Part shown: positions 54,900 to 64,000 of the stretch, piece by piece
Numbering within the stretch: the first letter of the stretch is position 1
Layout: every line of letters starts with the position of its first letter
DNA from: Planococcus citri
Lineage: Eukaryota > Arthropoda > Insecta > Hemiptera > Pseudococcidae
Length of the DNA: 64,000 nt
NCBI RefSeq assembly: GCF_950023065.1
Contig: NC_088678.1
Coordinates: forward strand, 14,870,580-14,934,579
Direction: 5' to 3'
The notes under the pieces: generated by a model
Seen by the model: only the letters and a program-made list of their open reading frames with translations
Told to the model about the DNA's origin: nothing
The model's database searches: none
Program-made: the position numbers and the translations under genes

Positions 54900-56927
54900 T
54901 TAAGGGGAAAATTTTTCAAGTAATATTTGTATCAAATCTCGAGGTTCAGCTACCACATCAGAATACTGTGGAACACCGTTTGCGAATGGCAGCACAATCC
55001 AGCTGTTCAGCATAGCTGATCCTTCGTGAAACGCATAATTGAGACCCAAAAAGCAGAAATTGGTTTGATTTCCTGTCGCATGTGAGAAGGATCTTGGATG
55101 CTCTTTGAAATATTGAAGGAGCTGTTCGATAATTGGAAAAACAGTTTCATTTGTGTTATTCGTAGTTCGGATTTTGATGACATAATTCACCTTCAAATCC
55201 GTCGTTTGCAGGGTATCTAAGTTTCCTTCATCGGCTGTGGAATCAGTGTCAGTGTTGAACTCAACACCTTCTTGGTAGTTAATACGGGCAGTACGTAGGA
55301 AAAATCCCAGCCTTCTGGCCATCTCTTCTGGATTTATATATTTGCTTTCGTTGTATCCGTTAATATAGGATTGAAACTTGAAAATGCTCAAAATACCCAT
55401 CGCCTTCTCAGTATCTCTGTTTGACATTGCATTACTGAATTCTAAAAGTTCATTAGAGTAATCTTCGTGGATAAATTTGTTTTCATCTGGAAGATACATC
55501 GCCAAATTATACTCCATTAATTCTTCCATCTCCTTATTCGGAAATTTCAACGTTACCTTTTTCCAAAACATTTCATAAATTACTTCACGTTTGTAGTTAG
55601 AAATGGTGTAATACCCATTCCACAACATCCACCATTTCTGCGGATTCTCATTACGGAGTTCAGGTTTTTCGTCAGTAATTGGGTAATAATAAGTTGAATT
55701 TACGTTATTGAGTGAATCCCAGGTTTGTGCCCCCTTATAGAACTGCTCGACTATGAAATGCAAAGAATATGCTGGCATATGGTAGTTACTGAATTTCTGT
55801 TGCCGTAAGCTTTCCAATGTAGAGACTGGGTTAAAAACTTCACTGGCGTCGCATTCTTCCGAAAATTGGTACCCACCGTACCAGCTTCTCAATTTATTTA
55901 AAAGATTTTCTTGCTGTGACGTGGGATCATCAGATGCACTTCGAGCATTCGCAGTGGTGCATTCCTGTCGAACCCATTCTTCTAAGTACGAAACTAGATT
56001 ATTTTTTATTTCGTTTTCAGTAAAACCAAATGCTCCAGCGAGATCTTTATGAAATGAAATGTCCTTAAAGACATTCATTCCTGTACTTCCAAAATCCATT
56101 GTGTTCAATTTTAACACTCCTGCAAAGAGTGCAAATCCAACGTCACCTCTGCTGTTCTTGATAACTGAGTACATATGATCAAGGTGGCATTTAATTTCTG
56201 TTGCCAACTCTGTGTTGTTGAGCACTGTGTCAGCATACTGAAATGGATAATCGTACTCATCCACCAATACGATGACTGGTGTTCTGTTGAATTTTCCGTG
56301 TAGTTCCCAGATAAGCTGGTTTAAATCGAAATATTTGTCACTACCATCACGACTATACGTTGTCGTATTAATACTATACGTTTTCGCGATACTCTTTAGA
56401 AGAAATTGATACTGACTACGAAATTCTTCTTCAGTGTGGAAGTTTGAAATTTCCCGGAAGTTCAAATGGATTACTGGAAATTCAATCCATTTCGGCAATG
56501 GCTCTCCATTTTTGGGTATACTCCATGTATAATGTTTGTACTTCGTATTTCCCACTTCGTCGATTGCTAATCCTCTGAACATGTCTTTGTTTCCTCGAAA
56601 GAAATCCGCCACCATTTCTATAAATGTCGTTTTACCAAAACCAGGAGGGCGCCTAAGAAACCTGTAGCCGTGACAATTATCCAATAGCTTCATTAAAAAT
56701 GGTGTTTTGTCAACATAGAGCAGATTACTTTCACGAATAATCCACCAGGTGTGATTTCTTAATGGCAATGGACGTGCTATTTCTTCCAGTGATATCAGTG
56801 ATGTGGATACGTTTGTCGATTCACTTTGGTGAACGGCCATTACTAGTATTAGTATTGAAGACAAGGTGAAAAATATCTCAGTTTTCGCGAAGACGGCAGT
56901 GTTTGAATATTTTTTTCTTGTGAGCAT
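54900..56927 (-). CDS. Secreted AAA-ATPase-like protein, copy 7
   Basis: Intronless gene of 675 codons starting MLTRKKYSN at 56927. Unlike in copies 1-3, 5 and 6, the internal methionine has changed (the sequence reads SNTAVFAKTEIFF), so translation must begin at the upstream ATG and the hydrophobic segment (about residues 18-30) is preceded by a longer basic N-terminus. LRNHTW, YVDKTPFL, P-loop RRPPGFGKTT near 92-101, VIVLVDEYDYPF, WYGGYQFSE, FNPVSTLESL and the nuclease-like VIKIRTT are all present. Most similar to copy 3. Last intact copy at this side of the array. Confidence 0.85.
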   Translation of the reverse strand: MLTRKKYSNTAVFAKTEIFFTLSSILILVMAVHQSESTNVSTSLISLEEIARPLPLRNHTWWIIRESNLLYVDKTPFLMKLLDNCHGYRFLRRPPGFGKTTFIEMVADFFRGNKDMFRGLAIDEVGNTKYKHYTWSIPKNGEPLPKWIEFPVIHLNFREISNFHTEEEFRSQYQFLLKSIAKTYSINTTTYSRDGSDKYFDLNQLIWELHGKFNRTPVIVLVDEYDYPFQYADTVLNNTELATEIKCHLDHMYSVIKNSRGDVGFALFAGVLKLNTMDFGSTGMNVFKDISFHKDLAGAFGFTENEIKNNLVSYLEEWVRQECTTANARSASDDPTSQQENLLNKLRSWYGGYQFSEECDASEVFNPVSTLESLRQQKFSNYHMPAYSLHFIVEQFYKGAQTWDSLNNVNSTYYYPITDEKPELRNENPQKWWMLWNGYYTISNYKREVIYEMFWKKVTLKFPNKEMEELMEYNLAMYLPDENKFIHEDYSNELLEFSNAMSNRDTEKAMGILSIFKFQSYINGYNESKYINPEEMARRLGFFLRTARINYQEGVEFNTDTDSTADEGNLDTLQTTDLKVNYVIKIRTTNNTNETVFPIIEQLLQYFKEHPRSFSHATGNQTNFCFLGLNYAFHEGSAMLNSWIVLPFANGVPQYSDVVAEPRDLIQILLEKFSP

Positions 56928-56999
56928 GATTGTAATTTTGAAATTGTTCGCATCGAATGAGAAAACTGATGGAATGAAAAAACAAAAATTGATGTGAAA

Positions 57000-57040
57000 T
57001 TTAAAAATTATACGAGACTCGACATGTGTACGAAAGTAAT
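57000..57040 (-). promoter_or_regulatory. Conserved upstream block of copy 7
   Basis: ATACGAGACTCGACATGTGT at the equivalent distance from the gene. Confidence 0.3.
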
Positions 57041-57359
57041 TTCTGTACTACATACCTAACAGTTTTCTTGCTCGTGATTTATACTATGTAGTAGGATTTT
57101 ACTATCGAGATGAAATTAACATTTTTAAAAATTAGTATATTTTCATAATTAAACTAGATAGTCTGTATTTAGGAACTGTTTTATTCATCTACTGAGATTG
57201 ATACACTATCTTCAAATTGCGATTGCTCGGTTTAATTGCGATTCTGATTTTTGTGATTGCTTTAAATCCAGTTGATTTTCTCGCCAGTTCCAACTTTTTC
57301 GAACACGCCAAAAAATTTCCGAGCTTAACAAAGTTACATCGACAGAGTATGCAAAAATA

Positions 57360-58270
57360 TGCCTCCAGCCAAAAGTCCTGGTTCTAAAGCGCATTAGGTA
57401 TTCGATTTTTGGAGTATTTTTGAAAATTAAATTTGGGTTAAAAATGGGAGGAAAAATCAAAAAAATCAAAATTTTACCAAATTGACCTAGAAATGCTGAA
57501 ATTTGGCATATACTCGTGCCCCCAACCCCTATCTTGGATTTACTAAATCGAGTGGAAGCAGGTTCAATCCGTTTGGTTTTTTTTTAGAAACTGAAGTTTC
57601 CAAAAAGTTTTTGGGGGCTCCCAAACGACTTGAAACCGTGCAAAGCGGATATTGGCTTTCCATTTTTATTTGGTGAAATTTTGTGGAGTACGTTTGAAAC
57701 CGTTTCTACTCTACATGGTAGGTTGAAAATGGGATATGTCTCGAATTTCGGTTTCCTGGGTCAATTTGTTGAAATTTTCATTTTTCATCTCACTTTTTGA
57801 TTGAAATTCGATTTTCAAAAATTCACCAAAAATCGAAAAATGCACTTAAACACCTGAAATTTAGGCTAGTGATATCTTCATACTTGCTCTTTCTACCTAG
57901 CTTTGCCCAGTTCAAAAATTTTTCTGCGAGCTAGATATACCTACCCTCTTGTAAGAATTTTGGAGAAAATTTTCATCCGACCAGTCCTTCTTTACCCGTT
58001 TCAAGAATGTATATTATGATGAGTCGTTTTTTGTTTTGATATATGTATTATGTTTTTGGTTTTGAGTGCCCATGCCCACTCAGAAGGAAAAGTATGCGTA
58101 GTGAAAAATATCAGCAGATGGCTTTTTGAGAGTCAGGTAAGTCTATGGGCAACTCTGGAAAAAAATTTTCAATCCCCTCGATTTTTTATTTAATTTTTTG
58201 TTTTTTGAAATGAGAAATAGGCCTACATGTGCAAAACAACCATGGGGTAGGGGGTTCTAACCTACTGGGG
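57360..58270. repeat. Repeat block upstream of copy 7
   Basis: Contains CCAGCCAAAAGTCCTGGTTC, a diverged TGGAGGCTCCA-family piece and the GAGCTAGATA / GATGAGTCGTTTTTTGTTTT block, matching the DNA upstream of copy 3 and left of copies 5 and 7. It is the right-hand limit of the duplicated cassette. Confidence 0.55.
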
Positions 58271-58279
58271 GTTTTAGAA

Positions 58280-58520
58280 TTTGGCAAAAGTTGACAACTT
58301 TGAATGAATTGATTCGTGTAAGTGATTCGTTTTGTTGATGAATTATTCACGAACGAATTGATTCATAAATTGAAGGATTTATCAATTCGTTCACGAATTG
58401 TTCTTTCAAAAAATTAATCAAGTATTCGTTCATGTATGATTCCCTTAAATGAATACTCTCACGAACAATTCACTGGGAACTGAATCAATTTATACGTAAA
58501 CAGATCCAGTTGTTAATAAA
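58280..58520. repeat. Cluster of TGATTCGT/ACGAATCA-type motifs
   Basis: TTGATTCGTG, CACGAACGAATTGATTC, CGTTCACGAATTG and CGTTCATGTATGATTC recur on both strands within about 240 bp. It may be the edge of a DNA transposon; no clear ends found. Confidence 0.35.
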
Positions 58521-58961
58521 CTATTCGTTAAGAATGGTGGTGGCTTTGTGAGATTTCAAGTTTCATCGAAATCAGGTCAGCCGTTTTCCATGTTATGAGT
58601 TATAAAAAATTTGGAAAATAAAATGTTGTCGCTCGATAAACTTGGATGCTTCGAGCTTTTGGAGCTTGATGAAGATGTCGAAATGTCCGGCTGGTTGCCT
58701 AGTTGTGAAATTTCAAATTTGATCAAAATCAGTTCAGCCGTTCCTGAGAAATTCAGTTTTTAATGAATTTTGTGCAAAGTCACCTCATGAATGAGATCTC
58801 TCGCGATTCTATAACTAGCTTATCGAGATCTCAGGATCGGATGAATCGCGGATGTAAATTGGGTTCCCTCCCCAATATTTACATATTAATAATACGTGGG
58901 GTTAAAGTTGGATTAAATGAATATCGAGCTATGAAATGATTGAACTTTCGACGGAATGATA

Positions 58962-61075
58962 TTCAAATTCAAATTCAAATATTTATTGCAGGTCACAGCT
59001 TTCGCTGCATTTACAATGTCATATAAAATATAGGTACTAATACAGATAGGTATCAATAACATGTAGCATACAGGCCATTTTTTCAATGTTACATACATTT
59101 ATAGAAGGGTTTAAAATGATAAAAATTATTGAAAATGGAATTAAAAAAAGAAAAGAAATACATAAATGAAATAAAATAATGAAAATAAATGAATAAAAAA
59201 AAGCAAAAAGAAAACAAAGAAAACAAGTAAACTTCTGCGTTTAGCTGCAGCATTTCTTCAACATCATAGAACGCATATCTCTGTAGCCAATTTTTTAGTT
59301 TCTTTTTAAAAAGGTTCTTGGATTGTATATTTTTTAGTTCTTGTGGTATTTTATTATAAATTTTTGAGGCCATGAAATCAACGTTATTTTGCATAATTTT
59401 TGTTCTTAAATTTTCACCTATTGCCAAATGTTTGAATCTTGTTTCATATGTGTGAGAAGGTACCTTGAGATTTATTATTCCATTCTTTATCATAATACAC
59501 AGTTGAAGTATGTACTCACACGGAGCTGGCAGTATGTTGTTTTCAATAAAGACTGGTTTACAGGATTCTCTTGGATGTTTTCGAAACATTATTCTTACAG
59601 CTCTTTTTTGTATTAGTAGTACACGTTGGAGTAGACTGGGATTACCACCCCAAAGTGCTATTCCATAGCTCAGATTAGAATGAAATAGGCCAAAATATGC
59701 AAGTTTTAAAGTGTGAGAGTGTGTTATTTCACGGAGCTGTCGTATTAAGTAGGTATAAGTGGAAAGTTTTTTGATTAAATGGTCCACTTGGTTATTCCAT
59801 TTCAAGTCAGAGTCTATTAGAACTCCTAGAAATTTAGTTGAATCTATTATTCTGTAACTTTCTGTTATAGAAGAAGGTACCTTACCAAATCCCAAGAAAT
59901 GTGTTTTATTTAAATTTAGTATCATTTTGTTTGCCGAAAACCAAGCTATCAACCTATTCATAATGCCCTGAACATGACTGCTATCAACACCTTCATCTAT
60001 TTCTAGAAGAGCTGTTGTATCATCCGCAAATTCTGTGAGGCTGTATCCAAAATAAGGTGATAAATCATTGATATAAATAATAAAGAACAGTGGACCTAAG
60101 ATGGATCCTTGAAGTACCCCTTGCTTAATAGGTTCCGCATCAGAAAATGTGCTATTGTTGATTTTTACAATTTGGGCTCTATCAGAAAAGTAGCTCTTGA
60201 CCCAATCTAATAGTATACCTCTAACACCATATCTCTCCAATTTTTCTAGCAGAATGTTGTGGTCAACCCTATCAAAAGCCTTAGACAGGTCACAAAGAAC
60301 TGCTAATAGATTTTTTTTTCTGTTGGAGACCATTCAATACCTCATGAACAAATTTATAGATTGCAGAAGTGGTATTCATGTTTTTCCGAAAGCCAAACTG
60401 GGATGGGTGGAGTAATTTATATTTTTCAAAGAAATCTGCTAATCTTTTGTGGAATATTTTTTCAAACACTTTAGAGAAAACTGGGGTGATTGATATTGGT
60501 CTGTAATTATTCAGTTTATCTCTCTCTCCATTTTTAAAGACAGGTGTTACTACACTAGTTTTCATTTCATGTGGATAAATACCCTTTTCAATGGATTCAT
60601 TGAAGAGTATGGCAAGGGGGTAAGCAACAAAAGGGGCAGAGAGTTTCAGTGTGTTAACATCAATACCAAGATGATCTTTTGATGTGGAATTTTTGAGGGA
60701 ATTTATTATGCTGAGTACTTCATACATGTTGGTAGGTTCACAAAAAAAAGAGGGGAGTGTGTGATTTACTAGTGAGAGAGGGTCAAGGCCGTGTGACATT
60801 TGGGGGTGATCTGGTAATTTTGTGAAGAATGAGTTGAATAGTTGAGCAATTTCGTAGGGTTCTTTTGTTGAGGTATTGCTGTTTGCAATAATTTCAATTG
60901 AATGATGATTTGGTCTATGGTTTATAATTTCCCATGCTGTCTTATTATGGTTACATGAGGCCAAGATTTTACTATCAATTGCATGTTTTTTAGCTGAGGC
61001 CACTAAACGTTTGTACTCAGTTTTTTTAACTTTATATATATATTTGTGATAAAGTTGGAAATATTCATTGAATTC
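58962..61075 (-). pseudogene. 5'-truncated non-LTR retrotransposon (reverse transcriptase)
   Basis: The minus strand encodes an RT: upstream frame about 60290-61075 with SAKKHAIDSK..NKTAWEII, ATPVFKNG-like VVTPVFKNGERDKLNNYRPI and HPSQFGFRK, then frame 59089-60333 with LCDLSKAFDRVDH, GVLQGSILGPLFF and catalytic TEFADDT, then KTHFLGFG and the thumb region. The two frames are joined by a shift at a run of nine A (60311-60319). The stop at 59089 is followed by a short 3' UTR and a tail of repeated TTTGAA units (58962-58981). There is no endonuclease, so the element is 5' truncated near 61075. It belongs to the CR1/L2/Jockey-like group; no RNase H is seen. It differs from the element at 3.3-9.9 kb. 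Confidence 0.8.
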
Positions 61076-61079
61076 TCAA

Positions 61080-62640
61080 AGTCACGAAAGTTGAATAAAA
61101 GTCCAAGACAAATTCACATTTAGGACATTTATTCTTATACTTAAGGGATAAAACAAAGATAAATAAAAAGGATCGCAACCCTGGGGAATTTGGGAATTCT
61201 TAAACTAGGAGCAACAAAAAGGAAAATAAATATTAAAAAAAGAAAAAAGAAAGGAAGACACCCTGAGCGATGGGTCTGTACTTAAAACTAAAATGCACGT
61301 CCTGAATGGTAAGTCATTTTCAAACAAAAAAGAAAATAAATATAGACAATGTGAACCAAGGTCGTGAAACTTAAATCTAAAGTTGGACAATGTGAACCAA
61401 GGCAACTTGTTATTAAAACCTATCTCTGTGCATTTCAAAGAGTGATCCAAGACAGCTGAAGATTCACCAATTGACCCATAGGGACTTAACTTGAGAAACG
61501 ATGTCATTGCAGATGATGGCAAAGTCAGAGGCTATAGACGCCAAAATTCATCAAAGTCCAATAAATCACGAACTGAAGGAAGCTAAAGCTGGAAACAGTA
61601 GGAACTACAGTTGGAAATATTGAGCTAAAGATGGATTTATTGGTCTCTTCTGGCGACTGGGCTCTAGCCCATTCGCAGAGATGGAAGTAAAGTTGGAACT
61701 ATACTTGGCGGCGTCGATGTCTGCAGTCTTGCCTAATTTGTCTCGGATCAGAGCTTTTATAATTGCGCTTTTTACAAAAATCAGGCGGGAAACGTGTGTA
61801 GTCAGTGGTGCACGCACTCAACATACCTAGCGGCGCTATCTTTGGCGGCTGACACTAGAATTACGTCATGTTCGATTATACTCGGCGATATTCGTGTTGA
61901 ACTGGTTTTCTATTGGTTGTTATCGCGAGAGTGGTGGACAGCTTGGCACCACCACCTAAAAACGATGATGTAATCGAGTATAATCGGATGTATTCGATAA
62001 TTTCTTGATTATAATTGGACGTAAACGCCACCACCACTGAGTATAGGAAGTTTAAATTGTCGCGGCTTGGTCACTGACTCATAATTGGCCACTAAAATGA
62101 TCGAAAAACTGTCGCTTAGGGGGTAGAAAAATATTCTGTTGCTTTAGGGAATGAGAATTTTTCTCCCAGTTGAGAGACAGGAAAATTTTCTCCCATTAGG
62201 GTGACTGAACTTTTAGTATGTAAATTTCTCCCAGTATGAGTGACGGATAAAAATATTTTTCTCCCATTACAAAACTTAAAATTTTTTAAAATCTACTTTA
62301 CAGCATGTTACCATCCCAATTTTTTAATATGTTGTTCAGCATAAAAAGTTGTCCAATGTCCGTAATATATTTTTTTCAGAATTTTTGAGAGTCAGAACGA
62401 TATGAAAACTACGTTTCGAAAATTTTTGAGCTAATTTTTTGTACGAAAAAAGTGGCAACACTGATTTTTATAATATCGCCAACAAGCCTTTCAAAACCCC
62501 TAACTATGGGAAAATGTTCCATTTCGGTAGGTACCGCGGTTATCGAGTAATTCACTGCTGAAATGGGTGATATCTTAGGTTCACCGAAAACTTTGACACC
62601 CCCTGGCTGCCTTTAAAAAAGGGCTAGAGGGCTGCGATTT
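61080..62640. other. Non-coding, repeat-like region
   Basis: Contains GTGAACCAAGG twice (61351 and 61391), TTCTCCCA-type phrases four times in 62150-62275 and TATTCG/CGATTATA phrases near 61870-62020. No coding frame or clean terminal repeats were found. Confidence 0.35.
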
Positions 62641-62649
62641 GCCCCATTG

Positions 62650-62745
62650 CTCATCCCTTCAAAAGGTCTTTCTACGGGAAAAATTTCAAAAAAATCGCCG
62701 AACCCTCCTACCACTTCTTGGTCCAATTGACGTGGAATGACCCAA
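62650..62745 (-). repeat. Dispersed GGTCATTCCACGTCAATT repeat, inverted copy
   Basis: Inverted counterpart of 24893-24990, with CTTCAAAAGGTCTTTCTACGGG and TTGACGTGGAATGACCCA. Confidence 0.6.
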
Positions 62746-64000
62746 TCTCGATTGATTAAATTCTATCAATTTCATACTGATTTTTCAAAAATTTTCCTAG
62801 GTACTTGATAAAAGTGACACGAACATGTTGAAACTTGTCAATTTTATTATATCATGTATTTTTTTTGAAAACTTTGAAATGATCCAGTGATGTAACTAAG
62901 TACGTGCGTAGTTGATGGAAATGATAACTGATTGGCCTTTTTTTTCAACTTGACGGTTTTTTGCCAACTTCTTTCATGAAAATTTTTGAAACCCATGTCC
63001 TGAATTACTCTTGACTATTGAAGAATAATTCGCAAAATGAAAAATTCTTGAAAAAAATCAATACAGCGAATAAAAAACTTGTTTGCACAATGCACATGCA
63101 CACAAACGATGACAAGGCCACCACCGTCAGCATGCAGGATGATAATTACTCTTCAGTATATGAAAACCCCGACCTACCTCACGCTTATTTACTGAAAAAC
63201 ATCGGTATTACGTACGCGTATACATAATTGAACAATACTGGTCAAACGGTCAACTGGCCTTTTGAAACTTAACGCAAAGCCTTGTGCACGATCCGCATTA
63301 ACAAACGCGAACAAAAACGTGAAAAAAAAGGCAAAAAAAACACAGACTGCCCACACATAGACGTGCGGTTTTAGGGATACCGAAGCACGTGCAATGTGCA
63401 TACATCAGACACGATTGGCGGATGATGACAAAGGGAAGGGTGGAAGATGCGAAAAAATGATGCAGGGACGTCGCGTCGCATAGCGTCGCGTCACCGGTGT
63501 AAAAAAAAAACGCAACAACAAACGTTTGAAGTAACGCGAACTATTTGCAATTTGTCCGTGCAGAAACGCAAAGAATAATTAAATTTTCCGCTGCTACATT
63601 CTTCGTAAACAAATTACATTCCGGATAAAGTTTAATATCAAAGGGATTGTGATGTTTGTTTAAAGCGTTAACATACCATTTGAATTTAACGGTCTCTCTC
63701 TTTCTCTCTTCTTAGATGAACAACAATGTTATTTATCTTTTAAGTTCGCCTGGAGCCGTTTTTGTAGCATTTTCTTTTGTAATTAAAGAGTTTAGCCTGT
63801 AAATTTCGTTACATTAGTGTAGACTGCGGTGCGTTTCCACAATGTGCGTTATTTTGAAAACCTTTGATTGCTTTCGTTATATACTCTTATACTTGGGGGT
63901 TTTATCTTTTTTAATTAAATTTTTGTTTAACGTTTCGTTAAAAAGGGAGCAATAAGTAGAAAAAAATTCGGTCAAAATTGTTCGAAATCGATAAATTAGT
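62746..64000. other. No gene recognised; probable unique host DNA
   Basis: Mixed-composition sequence with GCGTCGCGTC repeats near 63466-63494 and a CT-rich stretch near 63690-63715. The composition resembles the left edge of the window. No coding frame with recognisable domains. Confidence 0.35.

Noticed and set aside
22412..56927. Bacterial contamination or an endosymbiont contig as source of the ATPase genes
   Set aside because: The genes are embedded among insect-type retrotransposons, Helentron-like elements and large non-coding spacers, carry eukaryote-like signal peptides and share flanks with those repeats.
61205..61522. Minus-strand open frame of about 105 codons
   Set aside because: No recognisable domain, low-complexity residues and duplicated GTGAACCAAGG phrases point to non-coding repeat DNA.
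61065..61820. Possible solo LTR (TG...CA ends and an AATAAA on the minus strand)
   Set aside because: No 5-bp target duplication, no second LTR and no internal gag/pol; the ends are too common to count.

Overview
The window looks like AT-rich insect nuclear DNA, most likely from a mealybug or a related scale insect. The organism is inferred. No bacterial operon is present, the only spliced host-like gene has canonical GT-AG junctions, the sequence is packed with nested transposons, and the only long coding regions are a family of intronless bacterial-type P-loop proteins. I recall AAA-ATPase-like genes being listed among bacterial genes transferred to the mealybug Planococcus citri; a database search is needed to confirm the link.

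Main content (about 19.6-57 kb, minus strand): a tandem array of seven related intronless genes, six intact and one broken, plus the 3' remnant of a possible eighth. Each encodes a predicted secreted protein of about 640-675 residues: a hydrophobic signal-like N-terminus, an AAA-ATPase-like domain (Pfam AAA-ATPase_like type, with RPPGFGKTT P-loop, a VILVDEYDYPF Walker B and a WYGGYQFSE...NPVST block), and a C-terminal region that fits the PD-(D/E)XK nuclease partner domain of this family but has lost the catalytic E-x-K signature. Copies 1-2 form one divergent pair with shared flanks; copies 3-7 form a second, younger group that was duplicated together with its 5' and 3' flanks. Copy 4 carries a 17-nt deletion through the P-loop and a C-terminal CGA-to-TGA stop.

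Left part (1-19.6 kb): a degraded RNase H-containing non-LTR retrotransposon (about 3.3-9.9 kb) split by three later insertions; a two-exon remnant of a cysteine-rich, possibly secreted host protein on the minus strand (10.26-10.99 kb); and a large nested structure (11.75-18.22 kb) in which an inverted-repeat element holds at least four other elements. Several insertions can be delimited because an uninterrupted paralogous copy lies elsewhere in the window.

Three Helentron-like non-autonomous elements (26.2-29.0, 43.3-45.1 and 52.8-54.5 kb) sit in the array, two of them matched to in-window empty sites. A dispersed repeat family with TGGAGGCTCCA palindromes forms long hairpins between the genes. 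Right part (57-64 kb): a 5'-truncated non-LTR retrotransposon with one frameshift, then sequence without recognisable genes.
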